Both the position numbers and the translations under genes were made by a program. Shown piece after piece: positions 13,526 through 22,520 of a stretch of 42,268 nucleotides of DNA (its first letter is position 1; each line of letters begins with the position of its first letter). The DNA comes from a virus: IMG/VR virus record IMGVR_UViG_3300020172_005269, positions 1 to 42,268 of that record; one strand, written 5' to 3'. The notes below the pieces were generated by a model. The model was not told where the DNA came from. It saw only the letters and a list, made by a program, of their open reading frames with translations, and did no database searches.

Positions 13526-15578
13526 AGCAGGAAAACTTGCTCTTTACGAAGGAACAAGAGAATCTGATTTGGTCAATGAGGACATTGACGAAAGGATTCT
13601 TGAGATACTTGGTCTAGAGGAACTTTATGATTTTACGTATGGAGAATATAAACAACTTCTTTTTTCTGAACTTCAAAGAGTAAATCGAGGAGAAGAAAAA
13701 TCTACTGATAGAGCTATGCTCATTCAGGATGAATTTAAAAGAGTAAAAAATAAAATTGGCAAATTTAAAATTAAAAAAAAGAAAATAACGGCAGAAATTA
13801 TAGGTGTAACAGGTCCAATTAAAGTATCTAAAGAGAAATTTTTTCTTGCAGGAAAAGCAGTAATTCCTGAAGTTAAAGAACCTCCTTTAGGAAAAAATGT
13901 TAAAAAGTCTTTGGAGGATATATCTTCTACATTAGATACTATATTGCATAGATTATTGGTACAGAATCAATATGCCAAAACTAGTGCAGAAACTGAAAGG
14001 AAGAAAGAAGAAAATATTGGCAGAAGAAAAAAAGAAAGTGATTTAGAGAAATCGACACAAAGAATGATTTCTTTAGCAACTAAAATGTTAGCACCTGTCC
14101 AAAATATTTTGGATAGTATTTTTAAGTTTATATTTTCTGTATTATTAGGTAGAGCATTTGTAAAAATTACCAAATGGTTTGCAGATCCTAAAAATAAAAA
14201 AAAGATTGAAACTTTAAAGAAATTTTTAAAAGATTGGTGGCCAAGCATATTAGGTGCATTCGTATTGTTTGCTACGCCGTTTGGAAAATTTGTAAGATCT
14301 ACTATAGCGACTCTTGCAAGATTTACTCCAAAATTATTGTCTTTGATAAAGGCAAATCCATTGACAAATTTAATTGTTTCTAGTTCTGTTGCAGGAACAA
14401 TATCTAGAACTAAAGAAAGAGAAAAACTTAAACCTCTATTAGAAAATCAGAGAAAAATTATAGAGAAAGAAGAAAAAAATCAAAACTTACCCTGGTATAA
14501 AAGTTTTGGTAACTTTTTTGCTAAACAAGAATTAACAACAGGTCAGAACAAGCAATCAATTGTTGCACCATCTCCTGGTGCTATGTATTCTAGTGGTGGC
14601 ACAGTATCTGGATTTAGTGGATTGGTTACTGAAGGCACTGGAATTAAAGTTTCTGGTGCCGGACAAGATACGCAAGCATTTCCAATAGAAGGTGGTGGTA
14701 CCGGTATTTTGAAGAAAGGTGAAATTGTAATGAATACTGATGCTGTTAATGCAATTGGTAGAGATCGTTTATTGTCTTGGAATAGAGTCTTTGGTGGTCC
14801 TGGTGCAAATAAACCAATATCTATTGGTAATGGAGTAGAAGCACATAGAACTGGTGGAGTTATTGGTTCTTCAGGAACTCCTAGACTTGGTATGGGTTTT
14901 TTGAATAGAACATTTGCAGCATTACAGGGAGCCAATAGAACCAGTAAAAATCAACAACCATTAGGATCTGGAATCTTAAATCAACTTGGAAGAGTTATTC
15001 CGGGAACCGGAAGTGTTGTATCTCCAAGGTACACTGAGATGGGTCTTCAAAATAAATTTCTTGGCATACCTTTAAACAGAAGTGTTATTGATCAAGAAGG
15101 AGGATATAGACTTTCTCCAAAAGTGGTTGATAGATACAATCAAAGTCCAACTTCCCCAAGTATAATACGACCATGGAGTGCTTTTGATTCTACTCAAGTT
15201 AGTTTTCCCAAACCTAACTCAGCAGCACCAACTTCAACAAGTGTTGTTAGAGATTCATTTAGAAACTTTGGGTCAAACGTACAAACTATAAGAGACTCAG
15301 CAAAACGACAAGAACTGGAAATGGGAAAACTTGGTATTAAACCCGATGGGTATGTAAATCTTCGTGGACAACCCATTAATCTTGGACCCCAATCAAAACT
15401 TAGTCTTCCTGGTCCACCGACTGGTGGTGGAGTCAATGTCAGTGTTATTCAGTTGCCAGATGTTGTTAGAAATATTGGACCAACTGCACATGCAAAGGGT
15501 TCTACTACAGTTCCTAATATCCCAGATCAATATAGTATTAATCAAAAGATTAATAAGTCAATTTATGGAATAGCATAA
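13515..15578 (+). CDS. Tape-measure-like hub protein 1
   Basis: 687 residues. Residues 1-170 are charged and helical (coiled-coil-like, ERKKEENIGRRKKESDLEK). About 185-290 hold several hydrophobic helices (LDSIFKFIFSVLLGRAFV, WWPSILGAFVLFATPFG), then a glycine-rich C-terminal half with GIKVSGAGQDTQAFPIEGGG and LKKGEIVMNTDAVNAIG. That last motif type is common in phage tape-measure and tail-lysin proteins. The ending INKSIYGIA resembles IYGMA in the next protein, and both share the basic-coil plus hydrophobic layout, so they look like paralogues. Its position in the hub operon suggests it occupies the tail lumen, filling the T4 gp29 role, but this is inference. Confidence 0.5.
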   Translation: MAVEAGKLALYEGTRESDLVNEDIDERILEILGLEELYDFTYGEYKQLLFSELQRVNRGEEKSTDRAMLIQDEFKRVKNKIGKFKIKKKKITAEIIGVTGPIKVSKEKFFLAGKAVIPEVKEPPLGKNVKKSLEDISSTLDTILHRLLVQNQYAKTSAETERKKEENIGRRKKESDLEKSTQRMISLATKMLAPVQNILDSIFKFIFSVLLGRAFVKITKWFADPKNKKKIETLKKFLKDWWPSILGAFVLFATPFGKFVRSTIATLARFTPKLLSLIKANPLTNLIVSSSVAGTISRTKEREKLKPLLENQRKIIEKEEKNQNLPWYKSFGNFFAKQELTTGQNKQSIVAPSPGAMYSSGGTVSGFSGLVTEGTGIKVSGAGQDTQAFPIEGGGTGILKKGEIVMNTDAVNAIGRDRLLSWNRVFGGPGANKPISIGNGVEAHRTGGVIGSSGTPRLGMGFLNRTFAALQGANRTSKNQQPLGSGILNQLGRVIPGTGSVVSPRYTEMGLQNKFLGIPLNRSVIDQEGGYRLSPKVVDRYNQSPTSPSIIRPWSAFDSTQVSFPKPNSAAPTSTSVVRDSFRNFGSNVQTIRDSAKRQELEMGKLGIKPDGYVNLRGQPINLGPQSKLSLPGPPTGGGVNVSVIQLPDVVRNIGPTAHAKGSTTVPNIPDQYSINQKINKSIYGIA

Positions 15579-15579
15579 A

Positions 15580-18500
15580 ATGGCAATAATAGATTCGAAA
15601 AAATTATTACCACCTTCAAAAAGAACAACCAATCTAAGTATTGCTGCCAAAAAAATATTGGTGCCAATATCAAATGTAAAGAAAAAAGATAGTGCCAGAA
15701 TTAACCCAGAGGATTTAAAGACAGAAAAGGAAAATATTTCTATTTCTGACCAATTTTTAGATCTGAGAAAAAAACTTGAAATTATTTCTAAAATTTTAGA
15801 AAATACGACAGTATACAACAAAAAAGAATTTGAAAGAAAACGAAAGGTATCCGAGAAAAAAAGATTTGAATCTAGAGAAAAGAGTCTAGAGTCTCCTTCT
15901 GTTAAAGGATCTTCTGCAAAAAGTATCATACCAAAGCAAGGATTTAATTTTTTTGAATATATTAAGAGATTTTTATCATATACTTTTTTTGGATTTATTT
16001 TTGATAAGTTAAGTGGAAAGATTCCACAATTACTTAATGTTGCTAGAAATTTGAGTCCAATATTTAATTTTGTAGAAGATTTTTCTGGAAATATACTTAA
16101 TGGAATTGTCAATTTTATTGATTTTGGTTATGATACTAAGAAAAAATTTGATTCTATTGTTGAAAATATTGGAGGAAAAGAATCTGGGAAAAAATTTGAT
16201 GAATTCTCTAAAAATTTAAATGTAGCATTAAATGCTGCAATTATTGCTGCCATGGCAGCTTCTGGTATAAAATCTGGAAGTAGAGATGGTGGAAAAATAA
16301 AACCACAAGGAACTGTTGCTGGATCCCAGAGTGCAGCACGATATGGATATAGACCACAACCACTTCCTGAAGGAGTAAAACCTGGTACTGTAGAAGGAAG
16401 AGGAATAACAAGTCAACAAAGGATTGCGCGAAGAGCTGAAGGTAAAGCAGCGAGGCGCATTGCCGGCGCACAGTTGAGAAGAGGATCTGTTGGAGAAACT
16501 GCAGAACAAATTGCCAAGAAGGGATCTAAAAAATTTATTGGTAGGTTAGCGGGGAAAGCATTTGGTCGTATCCCTATTATTGGTGGACTTGTAGATTTCT
16601 TATTTGCTTTATGGTCTGGTGAAAAACCAGGAAGAGCGGCAGCAAAAGCAGTTGGAGCAACTATTGGTTCTGCACTTGGAACTTTTGTTCCTGTTCCATT
16701 CGTAGGTACTATTCTTGGGGGTATTCTTGGTGATATTGTTGGTGGAGCATTGTACGACACATTATCCCAACAACAAAAACCTAAGAAATATGCTAAAGGT
16801 GGTTCAGTTACCAGATCTGGCAAAAAGGTTGGGGGAACAATAGGAAGAAATATAAAACCAATAAGGAAAAGAAATCCAACAAAAGTTAATCCACAAAAAA
16901 CAAATCCTGGTAAGGATATTGGTGGTAAAGGAAAGATTGAGAAACTTTTTTCTAAGGAAATTCCAGGTAAAAAAAGTGCTCTAAGGTCTTTAAAAAAGAC
17001 TTCTGAAATATTAAAGAGGATTCCTTTGTTTGGTCCCATTATGGGAGCCTCTGTTGATATTGCTATGGGGCAAAAACCTAGCAGAACTGTCTATGGATCT
17101 ATCAGCAACTTTTTTGGGGCAACTATTCAAAGTATTATAGACAATAAAGTTCATTTATCCGTTTCTGATTTGCAACGACAAATATATGGAATGGCAAATG
17201 GTGGTGTTATTCCACAAACTACACAAGACGTTGGAAATCAACTTACTGATATTTTAAATAAATCTTTTTCTAATCTAATACAAACTAGATTGAATGATAT
17301 TTTTACGAATATTACAAAAGAACTTTCTTTGAGAGATCCTGTATCAGATACTCTAAGAGGTCCTATTCCTAATGGAGATTCTGGAGGATTTTTGCCTGGA
17401 ACTCAAGTTGTTGGATATGTCGGAACAACTGGAAGCTCTACTGGACCACATATTCATATTGAAACTGGTGACGGATATAGTGGTGCTGGCGGAAACATAC
17501 CCGAGAATGTTTTGAGTAATGTTATTGTTGGTGGGAAGTCTTTGAATAAATGGTCCTTTACTTCTGGTATTGGGTGGAGATGGGGAAAAATGCATAAAGG
17601 ACTTGATTATGGAATACCTGAGGGGACTCCTATCCAACTTACGGGCGGATTGAAATTTGTAAAATATTCTGCTGGAGATAATGCTGGTTATGGAAATGTT
17701 CTTTTAATACAGGATTCTTCTGGAAAAACATACTTATTGGGGCATTTGCAAAAAGGTCCTGCTAATCCAGAAGAGATGGCGAGATTGCAGAGAAAACATC
17801 TTGGAGAGTCTCTTTCCAGAATGAGGAGAACTGGAAATTCTTTAACAGGAGAAGCTAGTTGGTATGGTCCAGGATTTCATGGAAAAAGAACAGCTTCTGG
17901 CGAAACTTATGATATGAACAAAATGACTGCAGCAATGTATCAACCTGGATGGGGAGTAGGATCTAACCCATTTTATGTTGAAGTTACAAATCTTTCTAAT
18001 GGGAAAAAGGTTAGAGTTAAAGTAAATGATACTGGACCTTTTGCGATGTCTTCTAATGGTGAGCCAATTTATCCATTAAGACCACATCCAAGAAGAATTA
18101 TTGATTTAAGTAAAGCTGCCATGAATAGGTTGGGTGGAAGTGGTGTTATCAATGTTAGTGTACAAAAATTGGGTTCTGCTCCCAGAACGGCACCACCACA
18201 ACAAAATCAAGATCTTGCACAACAGCCAACAGGAAATGTTACTGGGTATGGTAAAGTTTATGGTACTGAATATTTTTATTCAAATGGCAAATATTGGGAA
18301 AGAAAAAATGGAAAAACAAAAGAAATAGATTCTCAAATTTATGCTACAATAAGATCAAATCATGCTAAAGCATTTGGAATTAAATCTGGAATAGATGTAA
18401 ATAAATTAAAACTTCCTGGTGGTGGATATCGTGATCCAAAAAATTATCAAGCATCCGTATCAAGTTCACAGCAAAGAGGTCCATCAGTAGAACCTTTAAA

Positions 18501-18651
18501 AATGCAAACTGGTTATGAAATTGCAAGTAATTATGTGATTATAAAACAAAAAGAAGTAATTAAGGAATCGATTCCTGTTGGTGGCGGATATTTTGGTGGA
18601 TTTTCTGGTTCTTCTATAGATAGTAATAATATTGCAGAATCTTTAGTATAA
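15580..18651 (+). CDS. Tail-hub cell-wall hydrolase: permuted M23 endopeptidase plus RlpA-like domain
   Basis: 1023 residues. Residues 1-200 match the layout of the preceding gene (charged coil, then hydrophobic FFEYIKRFLSYTFFGFIFD). About 230-540 are Gly/Lys/Arg-rich with hydrophobic, glycine-zipper-like segments (SALGTFVPVPFVGTILGGIL). About 600-740 carry all M23 zinc-peptidase elements, but in swapped order: TGSSTGPHIHIE (H624, H626) comes before WRWGKMHKGLDYGIPEGTP (H672, D676) and YLLGHL (H722). About 755-860 resemble the RlpA double-psi barrel: GEASWYGPGFHGKRTASGE, VKVNDTGPF and RIIDLS. The first would cut peptide crosslinks and the second glycan strands, from family knowledge. Likely a tail-delivered wall-opening protein, replacing T4 gp5 lysozyme. 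Confidence 0.75.
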   Translation: MAIIDSKKLLPPSKRTTNLSIAAKKILVPISNVKKKDSARINPEDLKTEKENISISDQFLDLRKKLEIISKILENTTVYNKKEFERKRKVSEKKRFESREKSLESPSVKGSSAKSIIPKQGFNFFEYIKRFLSYTFFGFIFDKLSGKIPQLLNVARNLSPIFNFVEDFSGNILNGIVNFIDFGYDTKKKFDSIVENIGGKESGKKFDEFSKNLNVALNAAIIAAMAASGIKSGSRDGGKIKPQGTVAGSQSAARYGYRPQPLPEGVKPGTVEGRGITSQQRIARRAEGKAARRIAGAQLRRGSVGETAEQIAKKGSKKFIGRLAGKAFGRIPIIGGLVDFLFALWSGEKPGRAAAKAVGATIGSALGTFVPVPFVGTILGGILGDIVGGALYDTLSQQQKPKKYAKGGSVTRSGKKVGGTIGRNIKPIRKRNPTKVNPQKTNPGKDIGGKGKIEKLFSKEIPGKKSALRSLKKTSEILKRIPLFGPIMGASVDIAMGQKPSRTVYGSISNFFGATIQSIIDNKVHLSVSDLQRQIYGMANGGVIPQTTQDVGNQLTDILNKSFSNLIQTRLNDIFTNITKELSLRDPVSDTLRGPIPNGDSGGFLPGTQVVGYVGTTGSSTGPHIHIETGDGYSGAGGNIPENVLSNVIVGGKSLNKWSFTSGIGWRWGKMHKGLDYGIPEGTPIQLTGGLKFVKYSAGDNAGYGNVLLIQDSSGKTYLLGHLQKGPANPEEMARLQRKHLGESLSRMRRTGNSLTGEASWYGPGFHGKRTASGETYDMNKMTAAMYQPGWGVGSNPFYVEVTNLSNGKKVRVKVNDTGPFAMSSNGEPIYPLRPHPRRIIDLSKAAMNRLGGSGVINVSVQKLGSAPRTAPPQQNQDLAQQPTGNVTGYGKVYGTEYFYSNGKYWERKNGKTKEIDSQIYATIRSNHAKAFGIKSGIDVNKLKLPGGGYRDPKNYQASVSSSQQRGPSVEPLKMQTGYEIASNYVIIKQKEVIKESIPVGGGYFGGFSGSSIDSNNIAESLV

Positions 18652-18653
18652 AA

Positions 18654-19991
18654 ATGGCAGTAATTTTAGGAAATAAAGCATCACTTTTAGTAAATATAAC
18701 TAAATTTGAAATAAGCTCTAACCGAAATAATAATGTTGTTAATATTATTGGTGGAAATGGATTTGTAAGTTTGATTTATCATGAAAGTGTTCTTGAAAAT
18801 TGCATAAAAGCAACCGCCACAATTGCAGATACTGGATATGCATTATCCAAAGGAAATACAAAAGATAGAGTTGGTTTGATTGAAGGACTAGATCTTTGTG
18901 GAGGAGAAAAAGTTGAATTAGAATTTACTGATGGATATGGAAATAAAATACAATTTTCTAATGAAAAATCTCTCTATATTGGAAAAATAAGGAATAGAAT
19001 AGAAAGCAATCAGAATATGATTTTTGTTATAGATTTAGTAACAAAAGAATTTTTGACAAATGAGTTACAAGAAACACGTGTTGTTCAAAGATATAATGGA
19101 AAAATATCAGATTCAATTACTTCTATTTTAAAGAAAAGTTTAAAAACGCAAAAAAATATACACGTAGATCCAACAATTAATTCATATAGTTTTAATGGAC
19201 ATACTGAAAAACCTTTATATAAGTGTACGTGGTTAGCAAAAAGATCTGTTCCAGACATTAAAGGTGCATCTGGAAAAACTGCTGGGTATTTTTTCTTTGA
19301 AAATTATGATGGATTTCAATTTAAATCGATCGATAATCTTTTAAATAATGAAAAAAGATCATACAAGTCTTACATTTATGATGGAGTTATTGAGGGATTA
19401 CCACCTCCAACATACGATGGAAAAATTGTAAGTAAATCTTTTCATATTAATATTGATGTCCAAGAAAAACTTATGATCGGAGCATATGGTACACAAGTTA
19501 GAACGTATGATTTTTATAAAAACAATTATGAAGAAAATGAAGTAATTCCTTCAGAATCGGAATCTGACGGATCAAATTACGCTGGATACAATTTGCCGTC
19601 CTTTCCAAAAGAAATATCTGATAAACCAACAAGAATAATAAGCAAAATTCAACCAGTTGGTATTTTAAAACCAATAAAAAAGTCAAAAGAATTTGACTAT
19701 GATGTAAAATCTATTGTTGCCCAATCTGCAAGTAGATACAATCAACTTTTTACGATCAAAATGTCTATAACTATAGCAACAGATATGAGTCTCAGAGCAG
19801 GTGATTTAATTTTTTGCGACTTTGCGGAAATGTCTTCAGAAAAGAATCAGAAAGTGAGTAGTAAGGATAGTGGTATATATATGATAGCAGATGTTATAAC
19901 TTTGATCGAACCTCAAAAATCCTACACTAAATTAAATCTAGTGCGGGATTCTTATGGTAGAAAACCTAATCCCAATAGGACAATATCTTAA
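18654..19991 (+). CDS. 27: Baseplate hub protein, probable T4 gp27 homologue
   Basis: 445 residues (T4 gp27 has 391). gp27 forms the trimeric hub cylinder that holds gp5. The sequence is beta-rich, with FVSLIYHESVLENCIKATAT near residues 38-57, GGEKVELEFTDGYGNKIQF, and a helical insertion with FLTNELQETRVVQRYNGKISD. This order (tube-like domain, then TRVVxxYxGxISD) is the general pattern of gp27/gpD-type hubs. It starts two bases after the hydrolase gene and is followed by a small gene and gp5, agreeing with the hub assignment. Similarity to T4 itself is weak, so the symbol rests on fold pattern and context. Confidence 0.65.
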   Translation: MAVILGNKASLLVNITKFEISSNRNNNVVNIIGGNGFVSLIYHESVLENCIKATATIADTGYALSKGNTKDRVGLIEGLDLCGGEKVELEFTDGYGNKIQFSNEKSLYIGKIRNRIESNQNMIFVIDLVTKEFLTNELQETRVVQRYNGKISDSITSILKKSLKTQKNIHVDPTINSYSFNGHTEKPLYKCTWLAKRSVPDIKGASGKTAGYFFFENYDGFQFKSIDNLLNNEKRSYKSYIYDGVIEGLPPPTYDGKIVSKSFHINIDVQEKLMIGAYGTQVRTYDFYKNNYEENEVIPSESESDGSNYAGYNLPSFPKEISDKPTRIISKIQPVGILKPIKKSKEFDYDVKSIVAQSASRYNQLFTIKMSITIATDMSLRAGDLIFCDFAEMSSEKNQKVSSKDSGIYMIADVITLIEPQKSYTKLNLVRDSYGRKPNPNRTIS

Positions 19992-19998
19992 ACGAACT

Positions 19999-20211
19999 AT
20001 GGAAAAAACTATTAATCACCACATCGAAAATAACAAGAAAGAGTTGGATGGCACTACTCTTAGTGCCCAAAGAAGAAGACATTTAGAGGATGAAGTTGAG
20101 TCCTTGGAAAAATATAGATTAAATCATCCAGATGAAACTAAAGATCCAACTTCTTTAGAACTTTTTTGTGATTCTCATCCAAATTCTCCAGAATGTAAAA
20201 TTTACGAATAA
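19999..20211 (+). CDS. Small hub-operon protein
   Basis: 70 residues from the ATG at 19999; a longer in-frame start at 19954 would run inside the gp27-like gene. The first 45 residues form a charged helix (LSAQRRRHLEDEVESLEKY), and the end LELFCDSHPNSPECKIYE has two cysteines flanking acidic and proline residues. I remember similar endings in small proteins between hub genes of other cyanomyoviruses. Its stop overlaps the gp5 start as TAATG, so expression is coupled to gp5. It could be an assembly factor of the hub in the place of T4 gp28, but the sequence gives no direct support. Confidence 0.55.
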   Translation: MEKTINHHIENNKKELDGTTLSAQRRRHLEDEVESLEKYRLNHPDETKDPTSLELFCDSHPNSPECKIYE

Positions 20212-22520
20212 TGACAGATAGTGCTGTATTTAACCCGGAAGTAATTGGTGGTAATGGTTTTTATTGGTGGGTTGGGGAAGTTGTTGATGATCGAGTTTGG
20301 AAGACAAACGAATTAAGAAAAAAATGGAAAGAATCTAATCAACTTCCTGGATGGGGAAGTAGATATAAGGTTAGAATTGTTGGAAGACATGCTGAAGCAA
20401 GAAGTAGTATTGCGGATAATGATTTAGAAATGTGTGAAGTGATGCTTCCTGTTACTGCAGGAAGTGGTCATGCTCTTTCATATCAATCTCCAAATATTAG
20501 AAAAGGTACCATTGTAATTGGATTTTTTAAGGATGGGAGAGATGGAAATGAACCAATAATAATTGGTTGTTTGCCAAACAATGATCAAACTCCACTAAAA
20601 TATAAACAAGGTCAAAGTGGATTTGAACCTATTAGTGGATTGTCTGGAGAGACAGTTCCTGTTTATGGGATACCTGCTGAGGGAAGTGACGGAAAGGCAG
20701 CAAATAATGCAAAACCAATAGAAGGAGGAACATCTTCTTCTTCAAATAGAACAAATATCGCAGATCAACAACAGAAAAAAGCAGGAAAAAAGAAAAGCGC
20801 AGTCACAAAAATATCAGACTGTGGTGGAAATGACGCTAAAGGAATACAATTAGTTTTACAAAAACTGATACAAAAAATTCAAGATATTACTTCAAAACTT
20901 AAGTCTTGGCAATCTTCAGTTGCAAATTTACAATCAGATATACAAAGAATAATTAGAGAAGCTGCTGAAGACACATCCAAATTTTTTAAAAATATCATTA
21001 ATGGTATACGAGAATTTGTCCTTGAACAAACTGTCGATAAAATAAAAAAGTTTTATGACAAGTTATTTCCAAATGAAAGAGACAAGCTTTTAAAAGCTAC
21101 TAAAAAAGCGGTTAATAGTATTTCTTGTATCTTTAATAAGATTATTGCAAATCTTATTAAAATGTTAATATCTATATTAGAAAAAATTATTGATAGGTTT
21201 ATTAATGTGCCCCTATGTGCTATAGAAAATATTATAGCATCTATTTTAGGTAAAATTTTTGGATTAATAAGCGGACTCGTTGATTCTATACTGGGTCCAA
21301 TAAACGCAATATTAGGAACTATAATAAGTTTGGGTGAAGAAATTTTCGGAGCTTTACGACAAATATTGTCGTTTATTTCTTGTGATGAAAAATCTTCTTG
21401 CCCTGAAGTTGATCAATGGAGTTTATGGGATGGAGCTGGAAATAATGGTGGAAACTTAACTATAGATATAAATTCTATTTTTAATAAAGCAAAAAGTATT
21501 GGATTGAGTGCTAAAAAAGCTATAGATTTGGATAATTTTGACTTTAATATGGATTTTTCTGATATTTTTCAAGATTCTTGTAATGTTGGTGCTGTATATT
21601 GCGGACCACCAAAAGTAGAATTTTATGGTGGAGGTGGATCGGGCGCAACTGGAAACGTTTTGGTTAGTGCCATTGGCGATATAATAGGAGTTGATATTAT
21701 CACTTCTGGACAAGGTTATACAAGTCCTCCTTTTGTATCATTTACTGATAACTGTGGAAAAGGTGACGGTGCAGTGGGATATTCTAGGATTAATGATGAC
21801 GGATCAATAAAGGACGTTATAGTTACTGATCCAGGTGCTGGATATCTTCCATTTCCAGATGGAAGTCTTGGTGGTGATGACAGAGAGTGGGCTAGACCCG
21901 ATCAAGCAGTTGTTTTAAGATCTGACGGGACATATGATACTCCATACGATCTTGGTGAAACTATTGATTTGGATCCTGGAGATGAAATATATGCGCCAAG
22001 AGATTCTGTCGGAGCCAGTGGTATTATCCTAGATGAAGATAATCAAGAAATTGGGACAATATCAATATCTCCCGGAGAAAAAATAATAGTAAATAATAAA
22101 TCAACTGTGACAATTTCAACTCAAAAATCTTCAGCCACTTCTGTTCAAAATATTGACAATTATCCCACAAATTCTGAGGGAGTTTATCCAGTAATGCTGT
22201 ACTTATGCGAGATAGTTATTCAAAATGGTGGAATTAATTACTCAAAAACTGATAAAATAACTGTTACTCCAAATAATGGTGCAGAACTAGAACTTGTTCT
22301 CGATTCTGCTGGGTCTATAGAAAAAATACTGGTGAAAAATAGTGGTATTGGTTATAAAGAAAGACCAACATTTGTAATTGAGACAGAAACGGGTTATAAT
22401 GCAGAATTAATACCAGTTCTATGTATTAAGAGAATTGGTGACGAAATACAAGAAGGTATGGATGATCAAGTTCCTCTAGATTCGATTCTAAGCGTAGTAG
22501 ATTGTGTAGGTAGAGTATAA
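20211..22520 (+). CDS. 5: Baseplate hub subunit gp5 homologue without a lysozyme domain
   Basis: 769 residues. Residues 1-130 are the gp5 OB fold: GFYWWVGEVVDDRVW, YKVRIVGRHAEARS, EMCEVMLPVTAGSGHALSYQ, GTIVIGFFKDGRDGNEPIIIG. In T4 this is followed by a lysozyme domain, but here residues about 195-400 are long helices with hydrophobic stretches and show no lysozyme catalytic pattern. The C-terminal part repeats a beta motif ending in GxGY or similar (VDIITSGQGYTSPP, VIVTDPGAGYLPF, VIQNGGINY, ILVKNSGIGYKERP). It should sit at the hub tip with gp27. Wall-degrading activity seems moved to the 15580 gene and the beta-helix spike to the next gene. Confidence 0.8.
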   Translation: MTDSAVFNPEVIGGNGFYWWVGEVVDDRVWKTNELRKKWKESNQLPGWGSRYKVRIVGRHAEARSSIADNDLEMCEVMLPVTAGSGHALSYQSPNIRKGTIVIGFFKDGRDGNEPIIIGCLPNNDQTPLKYKQGQSGFEPISGLSGETVPVYGIPAEGSDGKAANNAKPIEGGTSSSSNRTNIADQQQKKAGKKKSAVTKISDCGGNDAKGIQLVLQKLIQKIQDITSKLKSWQSSVANLQSDIQRIIREAAEDTSKFFKNIINGIREFVLEQTVDKIKKFYDKLFPNERDKLLKATKKAVNSISCIFNKIIANLIKMLISILEKIIDRFINVPLCAIENIIASILGKIFGLISGLVDSILGPINAILGTIISLGEEIFGALRQILSFISCDEKSSCPEVDQWSLWDGAGNNGGNLTIDINSIFNKAKSIGLSAKKAIDLDNFDFNMDFSDIFQDSCNVGAVYCGPPKVEFYGGGGSGATGNVLVSAIGDIIGVDIITSGQGYTSPPFVSFTDNCGKGDGAVGYSRINDDGSIKDVIVTDPGAGYLPFPDGSLGGDDREWARPDQAVVLRSDGTYDTPYDLGETIDLDPGDEIYAPRDSVGASGIILDEDNQEIGTISISPGEKIIVNNKSTVTISTQKSSATSVQNIDNYPTNSEGVYPVMLYLCEIVIQNGGINYSKTDKITVTPNNGAELELVLDSAGSIEKILVKNSGIGYKERPTFVIETETGYNAELIPVLCIKRIGDEIQEGMDDQVPLDSILSVVDCVGRV

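Noticed and set aside
14543-14935. Minus-strand frame of 130 codons inside the first tape-measure-like gene
   Set aside because: It is antisense to a clear gene, proline-rich from reverse-complemented glycine codons, and without promoter or start signals.
15558-16112. Minus-strand frame of 184 codons over the start of the hydrolase gene
   Set aside because: It is Phe/Ser/Leu-rich as expected from the reverse of Lys/Glu/Asn codons and would conflict with a strongly supported plus-strand gene.
16413-17039. Minus-strand frame of 208 codons inside the hydrolase gene
   Set aside because: Same compositional cause: antisense of a Gly/Lys-rich coding stretch with no supporting signals.
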